A stretch of 64,000 bases of DNA, from NCBI GenBank assembly GCA_043228905.1, contig JBHGNT010000003.1:13516001-13580000 (forward strand), given 5' to 3'. Positions 45,501 through 54,491 of this stretch are shown here, in pieces. The first letter of the stretch is position 1. Each line of letters starts with the position of its first letter. Origin of the DNA: Azolla caroliniana (Eukaryota > Polypodiophyta). A program made the translations under genes and the position numbers. The notes under the pieces were generated by a model. The model had not been told where the DNA came from, did not search any database, and saw nothing but the letters and a program-made list of their open reading frames with translations.

Positions 45501-46533
45501 CACAGACCATTGTGTGTTTGCTAAGAAATTCCCAGATGGGGATTTTGTAATTTTGCTCCTGTATGTTGATGATATGTTGATCGTTGGTCAAGACACCAAC
45601 AAGATTGAGAATCTGAAAAAGGAACTCAGCAAATCTTTTGCAATGAAAGACTTGGGACCAGCCAAGCAAATCCTTGGGATGAAGATAACCAGGGACAGGG
45701 CAAATAAAAGACTTTGGCTATCTCAAGAAAAGTACATTGAGAAGGTACTTGAGAGATTCAACATGGCTAAGAGTAAACCGGTCAACACTCCACTCGCGGG
45801 CCACTTTAAACTTAGCTCAGCTCAATGCCCTACGAGTGATGAAGAGCAAGAAGAAATGACACAAATACCATATGCCTCTGCAGTCGGCAGTTTAATGTAT
45901 GCTATGGTATGCACGAGGCCGGACATTGCTCACGCAGTTGGTGTAGTGAGCCGTTTCCTCTCAAACCCTGGAAAAGATCATTGGGAAGCAGTGAAATGGA
46001 TCTTGCGATATCTGAGGGGTACCTCAAGAGTCTGTCTAAAATTTGGTGAGAACCAAACTATATTAGATGGATATACAGATGCCGATATGGCTGGTGATGT
46101 TGACTCCAGAAAGTCTACATCTGGTTACCTAATGATCTTTGCAGGGGGAGCAGTCTCTTGGCAATCGAGATTGCAAAAATGTGTGGCATTATCCACAACG
46201 GAGGCCGAGTATATTGCTGTCACAGAAGCTAGTAAGGAATTGTTATGGCTAAAGAAATTCCTACAAGAGTTGGGGCTGACTCAAGAAAAATACATCTTGT
46301 ATTGTGACAGCCAAAGTGCTATACACTTAAGTAAGAACTCTTCCTTTCATTCCAAGTCAAAACACATAGATGTTAGATACCATTGGATTAGAGATGTGCT
46401 TGAAGAAAAGCAAATGCACATTGCAAAGATTCACACAAATGAGAATGGTTCTGACATGATGACAAAATGTTTGTCAAGGGAGAAGCTTGAAGTTTGCAAA
46501 CAAAAGGCAAACCTAGTTGTGCCTCCCACTTGA
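42541..46533 (+). CDS. Copia-4 gag-pol polyprotein (1330 aa)
   Basis: The start is the first ATG after the primer site; the upstream extension of the frame lies in the LTR. Domains: Gag (UBN2) about 1-230; zinc knuckle CRYCGGPNHYERDC at 239-252; retropepsin WIIDSGASYHIT with D301-S-G; GAG-pre-integrase ELWHKRLGHM...CVDCLAGK; integrase with D492, D554 and E589; RT with YVDD at 1008-1011; RNase H with TDADMAG at 1179-1185 and the LSTTEAEY block. Every catalytic residue expected is there. Single-frame gag-pol is usual for Ty1/copia of plants. The product forms cytoplasmic particles, makes cDNA and inserts it in the nucleus. About 1330 aa is a normal length. Confidence 0.95.
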   Translation: MDESLGGMIKLTGSNYSIWRSKMRDMLVCKDMYLPVLHGQSKPEDINASTWDAMHLKTTSYIRCFIDMSLYNNFVDETKAHELWGKIETMFQTKNALNRVSVFRKLVRLRYQDGSSMAEHLNTFQGLVSQTISLEIPLAHEVLTLLLLGSLPDSWETLVVTLGTATQYKELTLDSLKSNLLHEEARRKERESNNEEALLIEKNPDRGRRHTRGPQGHRNNDEGRSKSRGRKDFKKDFTCRYCGGPNHYERDCWKKKKDQKKGTTDNKSNDPTTATCDGDIVIACDDACVSLACQQTDWIIDSGASYHITPYREMFSTYVGGDFGKVKMANHGITEVVGMGNIILTTDTGCKLVLNDVRHVPDIRLNIISAGKLDDEGYTNSFGEGKWKLIKGSLVLARCLKQNSLYVMRAMVSNGEVNVADKEVPIELWHKRLGHMSQKGLEVLARKNILPEIRGMHLETCVDCLAGKQHRVAFQHLPPKRKSQPLELVHTDLCYMKDRTLGGALYFATFIDDFSRKLWCFALKTKDQVFEIFRNFHVSVERETGRKLKCIRADNGGEYQGRFEEYCHEHGIRLERSVPKTPQHNGVAERMNRTICERIRCMLSHSKLPKSFWGEAMRTAVDLINLSPSIPLDGDVPERVWTGKEVSYKHLRVFGCKAYVHIPKDERSKLDDKCKPCIFLGYGHEEFGYRLYDPIEKKVIRSRDVVFLEDQTLQDPEPNEMPNLTPDFSVTEHPMPAPDTQGHGGDTEEYDDMADDAANDDDGQYHDHHTLGDNSAAPPEEEEVRRSMRQRRPSTRYSPHEYVMLSDGGEPESFREAMANDHKEEWLDAMNDEMKSLLDNHTYDLVKLPKGKRALKNKWVYRLKTEEHCSQPRYKARLVVKGFSQKKGIDFEEIFSPVVKMSSIRVVLGIAASLDLEVEQLDVKTAFLHGDLEEEIYMDQPEGFKVKGKENLVCKLNKSLYGLKQAPRLWYKKFDSFMLNHGYNRTNTDHCVFAKKFPDGDFVILLLYVDDMLIVGQDTNKIENLKKELSKSFAMKDLGPAKQILGMKITRDRANKRLWLSQEKYIEKVLERFNMAKSKPVNTPLAGHFKLSSAQCPTSDEEQEEMTQIPYASAVGSLMYAMVCTRPDIAHAVGVVSRFLSNPGKDHWEAVKWILRYLRGTSRVCLKFGENQTILDGYTDADMAGDVDSRKSTSGYLMIFAGGAVSWQSRLQKCVALSTTEAEYIAVTEASKELLWLKKFLQELGLTQEKYILYCDSQSAIHLSKNSSFHSKSKHIDVRYHWIRDVLEEKQMHIAKIHTNENGSDMMTKCLSREKLEVCKQKANLVVPPT

Positions 46534-46549
46534 GATGGAGGGGGAGAAT

Positions 46550-47474
46550 TGTTGGGGCCTGTCCACTCAAGTGGAGCCCACAATGTTAAGTCGGCTAAAC
46601 GCCGAATTCAACTTAAAACTAATTAGTTACATTTAAATATATATATATATATATGTATGTATGTATGTTTCCTCTTTTTCTTTTTGTATGTTTTTGGGCG
46701 TGTGTCTTTTTTGTTTTGTTTTGTTCAGGTGTGAAAACATATTCGAAAAAGGACGTTGCCCTACAAGGCTGAGGGAAGAGGGGCAGACGCAGAAAAAAAC
46801 GGTTACAACAAAAAGAGAGTGCAGAAAAAAGGAAAAAAAAACAGAGAATATAGAAGTGTGATACAATCTGATTTTGTGAGTGAAAAATAGAGAGTAAACT
46901 GAGAGGGAAGTCTTCGAGAAAGACAGAGAAAAATAGAGAAAAACGAAGTGCATAAGAAAACATATCTAAGAGGCTGAAAACAGAGATTCGACAAAAAGAG
47001 GTGTGTAAGAAGACACAAGAAATCAGAAGTGAACAAGTGAACAAGTGTGAGAGCTCGAGAACAAGGTGATCGAGAACGAGAACTCGTTGCAAGTGTAAAG
47101 ACGGAGATCTAGTGAGGTGTTGTTTGGACCACAACAACTCTTCCGTTTGCTCGTAACAGGTTTACTTGTTTGTGTTTCTTTTGGGTTTTTCTTTTGGTCG
47201 TTTATCTTATTTGGTAGGGTGAACATTGTATCCAAGGCGGTAGCCTTGAAATATAAGTGCATATCTCTAGAGTAAACTCTTGAGGCTATATACGCCTTGT
47301 ACACTCAGAAATTAGTGAATTTGTTTTGGAACCTAAGGTTCCCGTGGTTTTTCCCAATTTTTGGGTTTTCCACGTTAAAATTTGGTGTACTCTCTTTTTG
47401 TGTTGTGGTGTTGTTTATTTCGATTCTTGAGTTGGTATTACGAATCATCCCGATTCCGCTCCATATCCCTATCA
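46550..47474 (+). repeat. Copia-4 3' LTR
   Basis: Same length and, by eye, same sequence as 41571-42495. It begins right after GGAGAAT and ends CCCTATCA before the right GTCAT. Confidence 0.95.
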
Positions 47475-48180
47475 GTCATCACCATCAAAATTGAGAAGAT
47501 TATCATATGCAGAGAGATCTTCCACCATTACTGTTGCTTTCCCTTTATTCCTCGAAATGCAAAAGACTCTATGGACGGCAGAGTTTGAGCTCCGTTCTCA
47601 CCGTTCTCCGCAGACGGTCTTGCCTAGTTGTTCTCTGCTCAGATTGACAAAGCCTTTTCGGGCTGAGTAGAGAAGCGATGGCGAGGTCTAATGAAAGGTC
47701 GACTATTGAAGACGTGTTTGTGGTGGGATATGTCGCTATCTGAGAGATCGTCATCCTCCAATGCTAAAACTAAACTGTTCAGATGAGATGAGATGAGATG
47801 AGGATGCAGGTGGAAGGGATAATAGAGGGTTTAAGGGGAGAAAAGGAGATAGAGGGTGCGGCTTGGAATCACAATGAATTAGTGGAAGAAGAAGCTTGGA
47901 ATCAACATGCGAGGGGATGAGATGGGGGAGGAAGAATGTTTGCAGGCAAAGGCGCGCAGTTTAAAAACAAAAGGACGGGCCTAACTGTGAGGAAACGCTC
48001 TAGGGCTTGGCCCTTCTTGAAGCCAAGGGAAATTCTGAGTGCAGGAGAAGAAACAGACGGGGAAGGGGGAGCCAGTGTTTGAGATCTCCATCGCAGGTTG
48101 GCTCTCATACAGAGAGAAAGAGAGAGAGAGAGAGAGAGAGTCCATGCATGCACAAACCACTCTCTATCACAGATACAGAT
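47475..48180 (-). pseudogene. Disrupted plant coding remnant, upstream part
   Basis: On the minus strand an open stretch runs from about 47574 to the insertion site and contains MVEDLSAYDNLLNFDGDD (ATG at 47528), in frame with the other side of Copia-4. Upstream, a 61-codon frame begins at 47754 (MTISQIATYPTTNTSSIVDL) and is preceded by a CT-rich leader-like region with a GA microsatellite at 48117-48140. The likely 5' end of an unidentified gene. Whether it was still functional before the insertion cannot be told. Confidence 0.4.
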
Positions 48181-48472
48181 AGGCATGTAGACAGAGACTT
48201 CTTCTTAAGGGGGTTCGGCCGTAGGGCGTCCCACTGTTTATATATATATGGGAGAAAAAGAAAACAGAACAAAATAGAGAATGACACAAATTTGAGGGAA
48301 AAACTTCTTCTATTTTTTCCATGCCCCATCCCATGTATGTACAAGAGGTGAGGTAATTGTTACAAATAAAGAACGAGACAAAGTAGGGAGTTACACCTCT
48401 CTCATCTTTTGTACATAGGCACACAAATGTGCATGTGTTCATACACATACTCATCCTCACACTCACACTCAT

Positions 48473-48845
48473 ACACAACAACTAGTCTATCATCTTTCAC
48501 CCTTATACATCCCCGTACATTTCCTACGGGTAACAACGTAATACGCAATCGAGGTATTGACCTCTTACGCATATGACACGAATCGTATATCAAATACATG
48601 ACAATTGAGGTATTGACCTCATACGCATACATATGTACATTTTATATATCTACAAGAGGTAACCGTTACATACACAACAACCAGTCTATCGTCTTTCGCC
48701 CTTATACATCCTCGTACATCTCCTACGGGTAACAACATAATACGCAATCAAGGTATTGACCTCTTACGCATATGACACGAATCGTATATCAAATACATGA
48801 AAATTGAGGTATTGACCTCATATGCATACATATGTACGTTTTATA
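48473..48845. repeat. Tandem duplication with internal subrepeats
   Basis: Two copies (48473-48648 and 48672-48845, period 199 bp) starting ACACAACAAC and ending at CATATGTAC. Each has two GAGGTATTGACCTC elements, a 5-bp stem with a 4-nt loop. Confidence 0.85.
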
Positions 48846-48849
48846 CAAC

Positions 48850-49257
48850 CAATCAATTACCACTGCAACATAGTTTAATGATTGAAATTAATACATAATG
48901 ACATAAACATGATTAGAATGGGAGAAGAAAGAATGGGGAAAAAATTAAGGAAGTATCGAAATTCTTTCGTTGATGCCTTTCCGAATCAAGCTCGATTGCA
49001 CATCGATCGATCACCATCCAACCAAGGAAACAAACTAATCAACAAAAGAAACATTAATGGTTTGTCTCAATTCCACAACACTTAGGTAAAAAGAGAGAGT
49101 GAATGGAAAAATATAGAGACAGAAGAAATAAGTTTTTCGAAGTAATGAAATAGAGGGTTTTTGGGTTGCTACAGAGGTGAGTCTCTTTCCCTCTTCCTTC
49201 TCATTTGAACCCTAAACGATCTTGCCCATTACGTATCCGTTGTTGTACAAAGAATTG
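48850..49257. other. No gene seen
   Basis: AT-rich; one plus-strand frame at 48882-49085 has no recognisable domain and no supporting signals. Confidence 0.4.
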
Positions 49258-50139
49258 TTGTAATGCATTCATAACATGGTATCACAACTTAACTACTATT
49301 CGTCATAAACATATACTAAAACTTCAAAACTCGTAGTAAAGATTTGAACCCATGACCTCCTCAAAGATGATGTGTAGCTTCAACCACTAGCATACATTAT
49401 ATTACAATTTACATATGTAAAGTAGATAAGGAAGAAACATATATATTATGAAACGTCGCCACTGCATAGGCTAATGCATGATTACCAAGTGGCATGCTTG
49501 CATGAATGCCAAATGGCGATCATGCGTGCCGATGAGGTGGCGAGCATGCATGTATCCAAAGCATGCTATATAAACATGTATCGAAGTATTGATGAACCAT
49601 TCTGGTTCAACGCCAATCTTTGGCATACTCTTGTAACCCTTGTTCTCATTGTTAATACATTTTCAACATCTTATTTCTCTCTCATTCTTTTCTTATTTTC
49701 TACTTCTCATTCTTTTCTTCATTTTAAACTTGTCTTTGGCTACGACCTTGACAGTTTGAACAAGAATCCCTAACCTTCTTCATTGTAATCTTTTTTTCCA
49801 AGGAACTTCTCATCTTATTTTCTCATAACCATGGCAATAGTAAGTGAACAAGAATATATGTGCGTTCTAGGTGATCTTGAACTCTTGAGCACCAAGTTCA
49901 TGGCCTTGGAGCAAGAGAATGAAAGGTTGCTCGCGGATTTACAACAAGTGAATGTCGAGAAAGCTCAACAACATGAAGAATTAACTCAAAGGGTTCATCA
50001 ACTTGAAGCATCATTAATAAACACACTCCGTTCTGACAACTAAGGCGAATATACCTTCTGAGCCTTCAAGGAGTACTTGTCGGACAAAGGGATCTGACAT
50101 CAAAAGTCCGTTCCTTACTAACAGGAACACACGCTCCGA
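49258..50139 (+). mobile_element. Gypsy-3: LTR and gag start, truncated
   Basis: The LTR ends CCTTGACA at 49753, followed by GTTTGAAC, the same junction as in Gypsy-2 (TCTTGACA then GTTTGAACC), so both are of one lineage. The LTR start is uncertain. A minus-oriented tRNA-like stretch lies at 49335-49400. A 70-codon frame at 49831-50043 (LGDLELLSTKFMALEQENER) is a heptad-like coiled coil typical of the N-terminus of a gypsy Gag. The element is cut by Copia-5 at 50140. Confidence 0.6.
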
Positions 50140-50833
50140 TGAACAACGTTCGGCCACAACCGAGCTTAGAATCAAAATATAGGGAAAAAAGGGGGGGAAT
50201 GGATGCACGACACAAAAGGAGAGAAGAGTACACAGGATGTTTAACGTGGAAAACCCTGAGAGGGAAAAACCACGGGAGTCCACAGACTCCAAACTATCAC
50301 TATATCACTATGATTACAACAGTGAGCTCACGGAGGCAAAGACCTCGTGCTCACGATCTTCGCCACAGGCGGCGGTTACAACAGAGGCAACGACCTCTTC
50401 CTCTCTCTCTCTCTCTTTGTACACTGTTACGCACTCTCTAGTCTTGCACCAACAAGAATGACAACAACACTTTAAGTTTGCCCTAAGTCATATTTATACT
50501 AATATGACTTTTTGGCTATTTACAAATATAGCCCCGATGGACTCTTAGAAACATATTTACGAATATGCCCCTTCATTCGGTGAGCACTTCTCACCGGGCC
50601 TGCATCATCCGGCTCTTGCCGGGCACTTGTCATCCGGTTCTCACCGAGTCTTCACCATCCGGCTCTTGCATGGTACTTCTCATCCGGTTCTCACCGGGTC
50701 TTCACCATCCGGCTCTTGCCGGGTACTCGTCATCCAGTTCTCATCGGGTCTTCCGTTGCCGGGTACTCCTCATCCGGTTTCTCATCAGCACTGTTCTTCT
50801 CACTTCCCATCCGGAGGGACCTATTTCCTAACA
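50140..50833 (-). repeat. Copia-5 3' LTR
   Basis: 694 bp, minus-strand start TGTTAGGAAATAGGTCCC. U3 has three 50-bp repeats (plus positions 50606, 50656 and 50706), each made of two similar 25-bp halves. It contains the palindromic TATA region at about 50484-50505. Confidence 0.8.
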
Positions 50834-51220
50834 AACTCCCCCTTCACTCCGGCATGGGATGTCTTACTAGTTCGATCCGCTTCCGATATGCATCCAGCTT
50901 GTCGGGTATCAGTACTTTGGTCAACATATCTGACCTGTTCTCGGCCATGTGAATCTTCGTCAACGCGAACTCCTGGTCATCTACTCTTTCCCGGATCTAG
51001 TGATACCTTCGCTGGATATGCTTCGTCCGGGAATGGTAGGCCGGGTCTTCCGTAGTTGGGTACTCTTCATCCGGTTCTCACCAGGTCTTCATCATCCGGC
51101 TCTTGCCGGGTACTCGTCATCCGGTTCTCACCGGGTCTTCCGTTGCCGGGTACTCCTCATCCGGTTTCTCATCAGCACTGTTCTTCTCACTTCCCATCCG
51201 GAGGGACTTGTTTCCTAACA
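50140..51220 (-). mobile_element. Copia-5: internally deleted copia element
   Basis: On the minus strand: a 5' LTR fragment (51220-51047, U3 only), then directly the last 210 bp of pol (RNase H tail with RSDMLTKVLIPDKLDA), a purine tract, and a whole 3' LTR (50833-50140). The rest of the 5' LTR, gag and most of pol are gone. Same LTR family as Copia-2. Confidence 0.8.
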
Positions 51221-52170
51221 CTTACACACCCATGCAAAATGGAGTGGCCGAACGGATCAACCACACGATCAAAGAGAGAGTGACGACAATGCTCTAGCAA
51301 GCCGGACTGAAGCTAAAGTTCTAGGCCGAAGCATTACAAATGGCAGTATATTTGATAAATCTATCACTGTTGAAGGCAATCAGACTAGAAGTGCCACAAG
51401 CACTATCGTCAGGCAAACAACCGACCTACGTAAGGCTTCGACTTTTTGGATGCGAAACTTAGGCATTTATCCCCAGGGAGAAAAGGAACAAGTTGGCACC
51501 CCATGCAACAAAATGCATATTTCTCGGTTATGGAACCGATGGGGATTTCGCCTGTCGCCTATGGGACCCGGAGAATCGGAAATTGATCCAAAGTAGTGAC
51601 ATAGTCTTCAATGAAGACTCTATCATCTCTGAGTGAAACCAACAGAAATTAGTGGGCAAAATGGTCTCTTTCGAAATCGACAGAGAAGTCTTCGAAAGAT
51701 CGACCCAGCGGGTTAAATCGGAGATTCGACAAATAGTCGATCTCGACCAAACCGACAATACACCTGCCGACTCCGAATCAGTAGGAGGTTCACAAGTCGA
51801 ACTCGAGAACGAAGCCATCAAAGAAAAAGCCGAATCGACAAGACTCAAAAAAGGAAAAGTCGACAAGATGTGAGTCAGAAACAGAGTCGACCCAACCGAG
51901 ACACCCAAGGCCAAAGGGAAAAACAAATCGGAGTCGGCTACATCTCTCAATCCCAAAGCAGGGGAGAATGTGGTGACATCGCCAAAATCGTATTACGGGG
52001 GTGAGTCATCCAAAAGAACTCCAAACATAAGCGGTTCAACAAATGCCGGTTGCCCGATAGAGATGATAGAAGGATCTGAACTGGTCATTACGGCAATGAG
52101 GAGATCTGGATGAAATCGAAGGCCGACAGGGTTCTATCAACTAGGCCTCGATTACGTCAACTACACGGAT
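51221..52170 (+). pseudogene. Copia-6 integrase and spacer, left part
   Basis: Starts within integrase (YTPMQNGVAERINHTIKERV) and runs through LFGCE and KCIFLGYGTDGDFACRLWD to an acidic/basic spacer (51652-51873). Stops are frequent. It continues at 60350 after the Copia-7 insertion; the joined reading enters RT. Upstream parts are replaced by Copia-5. Confidence 0.8.
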
Positions 52171-52582
52171 TGTTGAGAGACAAGCTCAACATTGGGTGCG
52201 TAAACGGTGTGTAATCCAGTGCGTAGACTAGGTGCGTAAAACCGTATGCACAACATGGCCGTAACGGTGCGTAAACCGAGAGGCTGTTAGAACGTTATTC
52301 CTCGTAAGGAATAATTTTGGAAGTAAGTGTAGGATGCTCATTTATGAGCAGTCAAGTACTGTCAGTACTTGTGTCAGCCCAATAGTCAGGGCTTGTATAA
52401 AAGGTGCTCACTGAGCACGAAGTATGTACAGAGAATTATTTGTTGAATATAGTTTAGTTTTTGCTCTCTCTCTCTCTCTCTCCCTCTCCTTCTCTGTGTT
52501 TCTGCATTTTACCGAAATGTTATACTTCCAAACTGTGTACTCTGTGTTTACGCATACACTTCCGCACACATATTCTTTTACA
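52171..52582 (+). repeat. Copia-7 5' LTR
   Basis: Starts TGTTGAGAGACAAGCTCAACA (self-complementary ends) and ends TTCTTTTACA. U3 has three hairpins (52335-52350, 52353-52371 and 52376-52393), then TATAAAA (52396-52402) and a further hairpin at 52404-52418. A CT run at 52462-52496. Confidence 0.9.
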
Positions 52583-52684
52583 TGGTATCAGAGCGCAAGG
52601 GTTGAGACTCCTCTGCAACCGACATAAAAGCTTGCAATAAAGACAGAGTTATGTTATTGTTTTCGTAAAGGATAAGACAACAAT

Positions 52685-53400
52685 ATGGACAGAGGAATGG
52701 GAAGCTGGCTACCGACTGAGAAGCTCGGCAGGAGCAACTACGCATCTTGGTCGTACAAGATGCACTAGTACCTGCTTGGTCATGGTTACTGGAGTTATGT
52801 CGACACCTGAATCGACAATGATACAACACCCGAATCGACACACAGAGATTTTTCGGCTTGGGAACAAGCGGCAAGCATAATTCTTTACTGCGTCGTGTCC
52901 TCTGTGAGTGACCAGCGCTTGAGCTACATTCGGGATGTTAAGACGCCAAAGGATGCGTGGGCGAATCGCAAGAGTATTTTCGCCGCTAGCACAACGGCCA
53001 GGAAGTTGCACCTCATGCAGGAGCTCAGCAATGTCTGACAGAAAGATCTATCTATGGCCGATTACACGACCCGAGTCAAGGAGATCTGCAACTCTCTCAC
53101 CTCCGTCAACGTGAACATCGAGGAGGACGAAATGGTGCAGGTTTGTCTTGGAGGGTTAGTGTCAAAGTTCTAAGCACTCCGAACGGTAGTCTGCACAAGG
53201 GAGAATACGCCTTCGTTCTTCGAGCTTCAGTCGATGTTGCTCGTAGAGCAAAATCACGTGGGTGCGTCGACGAGTACGCACACGGACAACAAGATGTTGT
53301 ACACGAAGGAAGATAGGTCCCAAGGTCGTGGTGGATCAGCGCACAATGGATGTGGTAGAAAAGAGAAGAATGTGCGGCATAATTGAAATGCCGGAAGCAA
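52685..53400 (+). pseudogene. Copia-7 gag remnant
   Basis: The ATG at 52685 starts GMGSWLPTEKLGRSNYASWSYKM, a copia Gag N-terminus. TAG at 52765, TGA at 52807 and later stops break it. The core QELSNV...DLSMADYTTRVKEICNSL is visible. No zinc knuckle, protease or GAG-pre-integrase block is seen between here and the integrase at 53440, so that part is deleted. Confidence 0.8.
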
Positions 53401-53700
53401 TTCCATTCCCCAATGAGCGTAATCGTAGTTGAAATCCGTTGGATTTGATCCATTCGGATGTGTGGGGACCGGCTCAGAACGTGAGTCTCGCTGGAAGCCG
53501 TTACTTCGTAACCTTCATCGATGACTTCACTCGGCATACCTGGGCGTGCTTGATCGCGAAAAAGAGCGAAGTCTTCACGCGAAAAAGAGCGAAGTCTTCG
53601 GGAAACAGGGTGTAAGATCAAGTGCCTATGGTTCGATGGCGGGAAGGGGTACTTCTCCAACCAGTTCACGAGTTATCTACAGAAGGAGGGAATTCGACGT

Positions 53701-54491
53701 TGTCGTGCCTTTCGGCTCCGGATCGTTGCGTGAGTCGGGTGGGAACCGCCGAGGTTTTGGACTAGGAGAAAGAAGAATATGAGATGAGGCTAGTAATGAA
53801 TAGATTATTAGAAAGAGAGATAGAAATTTCGTGAATCCCACGAGTATATTTTATTCGATTAATCAATATTTAGATAAGAATATGTATTTAGATTGAAAGA
53901 AAGATATAAGAAACTTGTGAATCCCACAAGTATAGATTATATTATTTTCGTGAATCCCACGATTATATTAATCGGTTGGTGTTTTCGGAAATATATCCAA
54001 TTTCCAAATATTTCACACCCTATTACATTGTGCTCCCCATCCTTATGTAGTGATGGGAGAGACTAAGCATAACTACATGCTTTTTTTTTTCTAATATGTT
54101 CATGCACACTAAATGTGCATGTAATGCTTTTCTAATCCTTGCTTTTATTTGCTAAATATAGTGCTCATGCACGCTAGATGTGCATGAGTCACTTTTTAGT
54201 TGCTTGCATTTTTCTATAAAATATTCACGCACTCTAAAAATGCATGATTTACCTTTTAATAAAGGTAGGCGCAAATAAAGCAATTATAGTTATTAAATCT
54301 ATTTATGAAACACTGAAGATAAGGTAGCATAATGGTAAAGTTGAGGTTTGGCTACGTGGAGGTACAGGGTTCGGATCTTGCCCTATGCACATGATAAATA
54401 TTTTGATATTCTTATTTTATTTATTTATATGTAATTAAATCGGTTATATTATTTTTACTTTTTCACGTAGTGTACGAAATACACTACGACA
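53701..54491 (-). repeat. TR-GAG-A 3' LTR
   Basis: Plus-strand TGTCGTGCCT...CACTACGACA. The right end has a perfect 9-bp stem (CGTAGTGTA and TACACTACG, 5-nt loop). It contains a plus-oriented tRNA-like stretch at 54320-54390. Confidence 0.88.

Larger units (their letters stand above)
41571..47474 (+). mobile_element. Copia-4: intact Ty1/copia element
   Basis: Two 925-bp LTRs (41571-42495 and 46550-47474) that appear identical by eye, a perfect 5-bp target duplication GTCAT (41566-41570 and 47475-47479), an initiator-tRNA-Met primer site, one uninterrupted gag-pol frame and a purine tract (GGAGGGGGAGAAT ending at 46548). All parts for autonomous copying are present. Identical LTRs mean a very recent insertion. 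It lies inside the coding-like remnant described on either side. Confidence 0.95.

Noticed and set aside
47902-48186. 94-codon minus-strand frame with a Ser-Leu run
   Set aside because: The run is the GA microsatellite; it lies in the leader-like region upstream of the interrupted gene and has no domain.
48473-48845. CRISPR-like array
   Set aside because: Only two long units with subrepeats, no regular spacer pattern, and the genome is a plant nuclear one.
54320-54390. Possible tRNA gene
   Set aside because: A and B boxes are present but no cloverleaf or acceptor stem closes; it sits inside an LTR and is repeated in the partner LTR.
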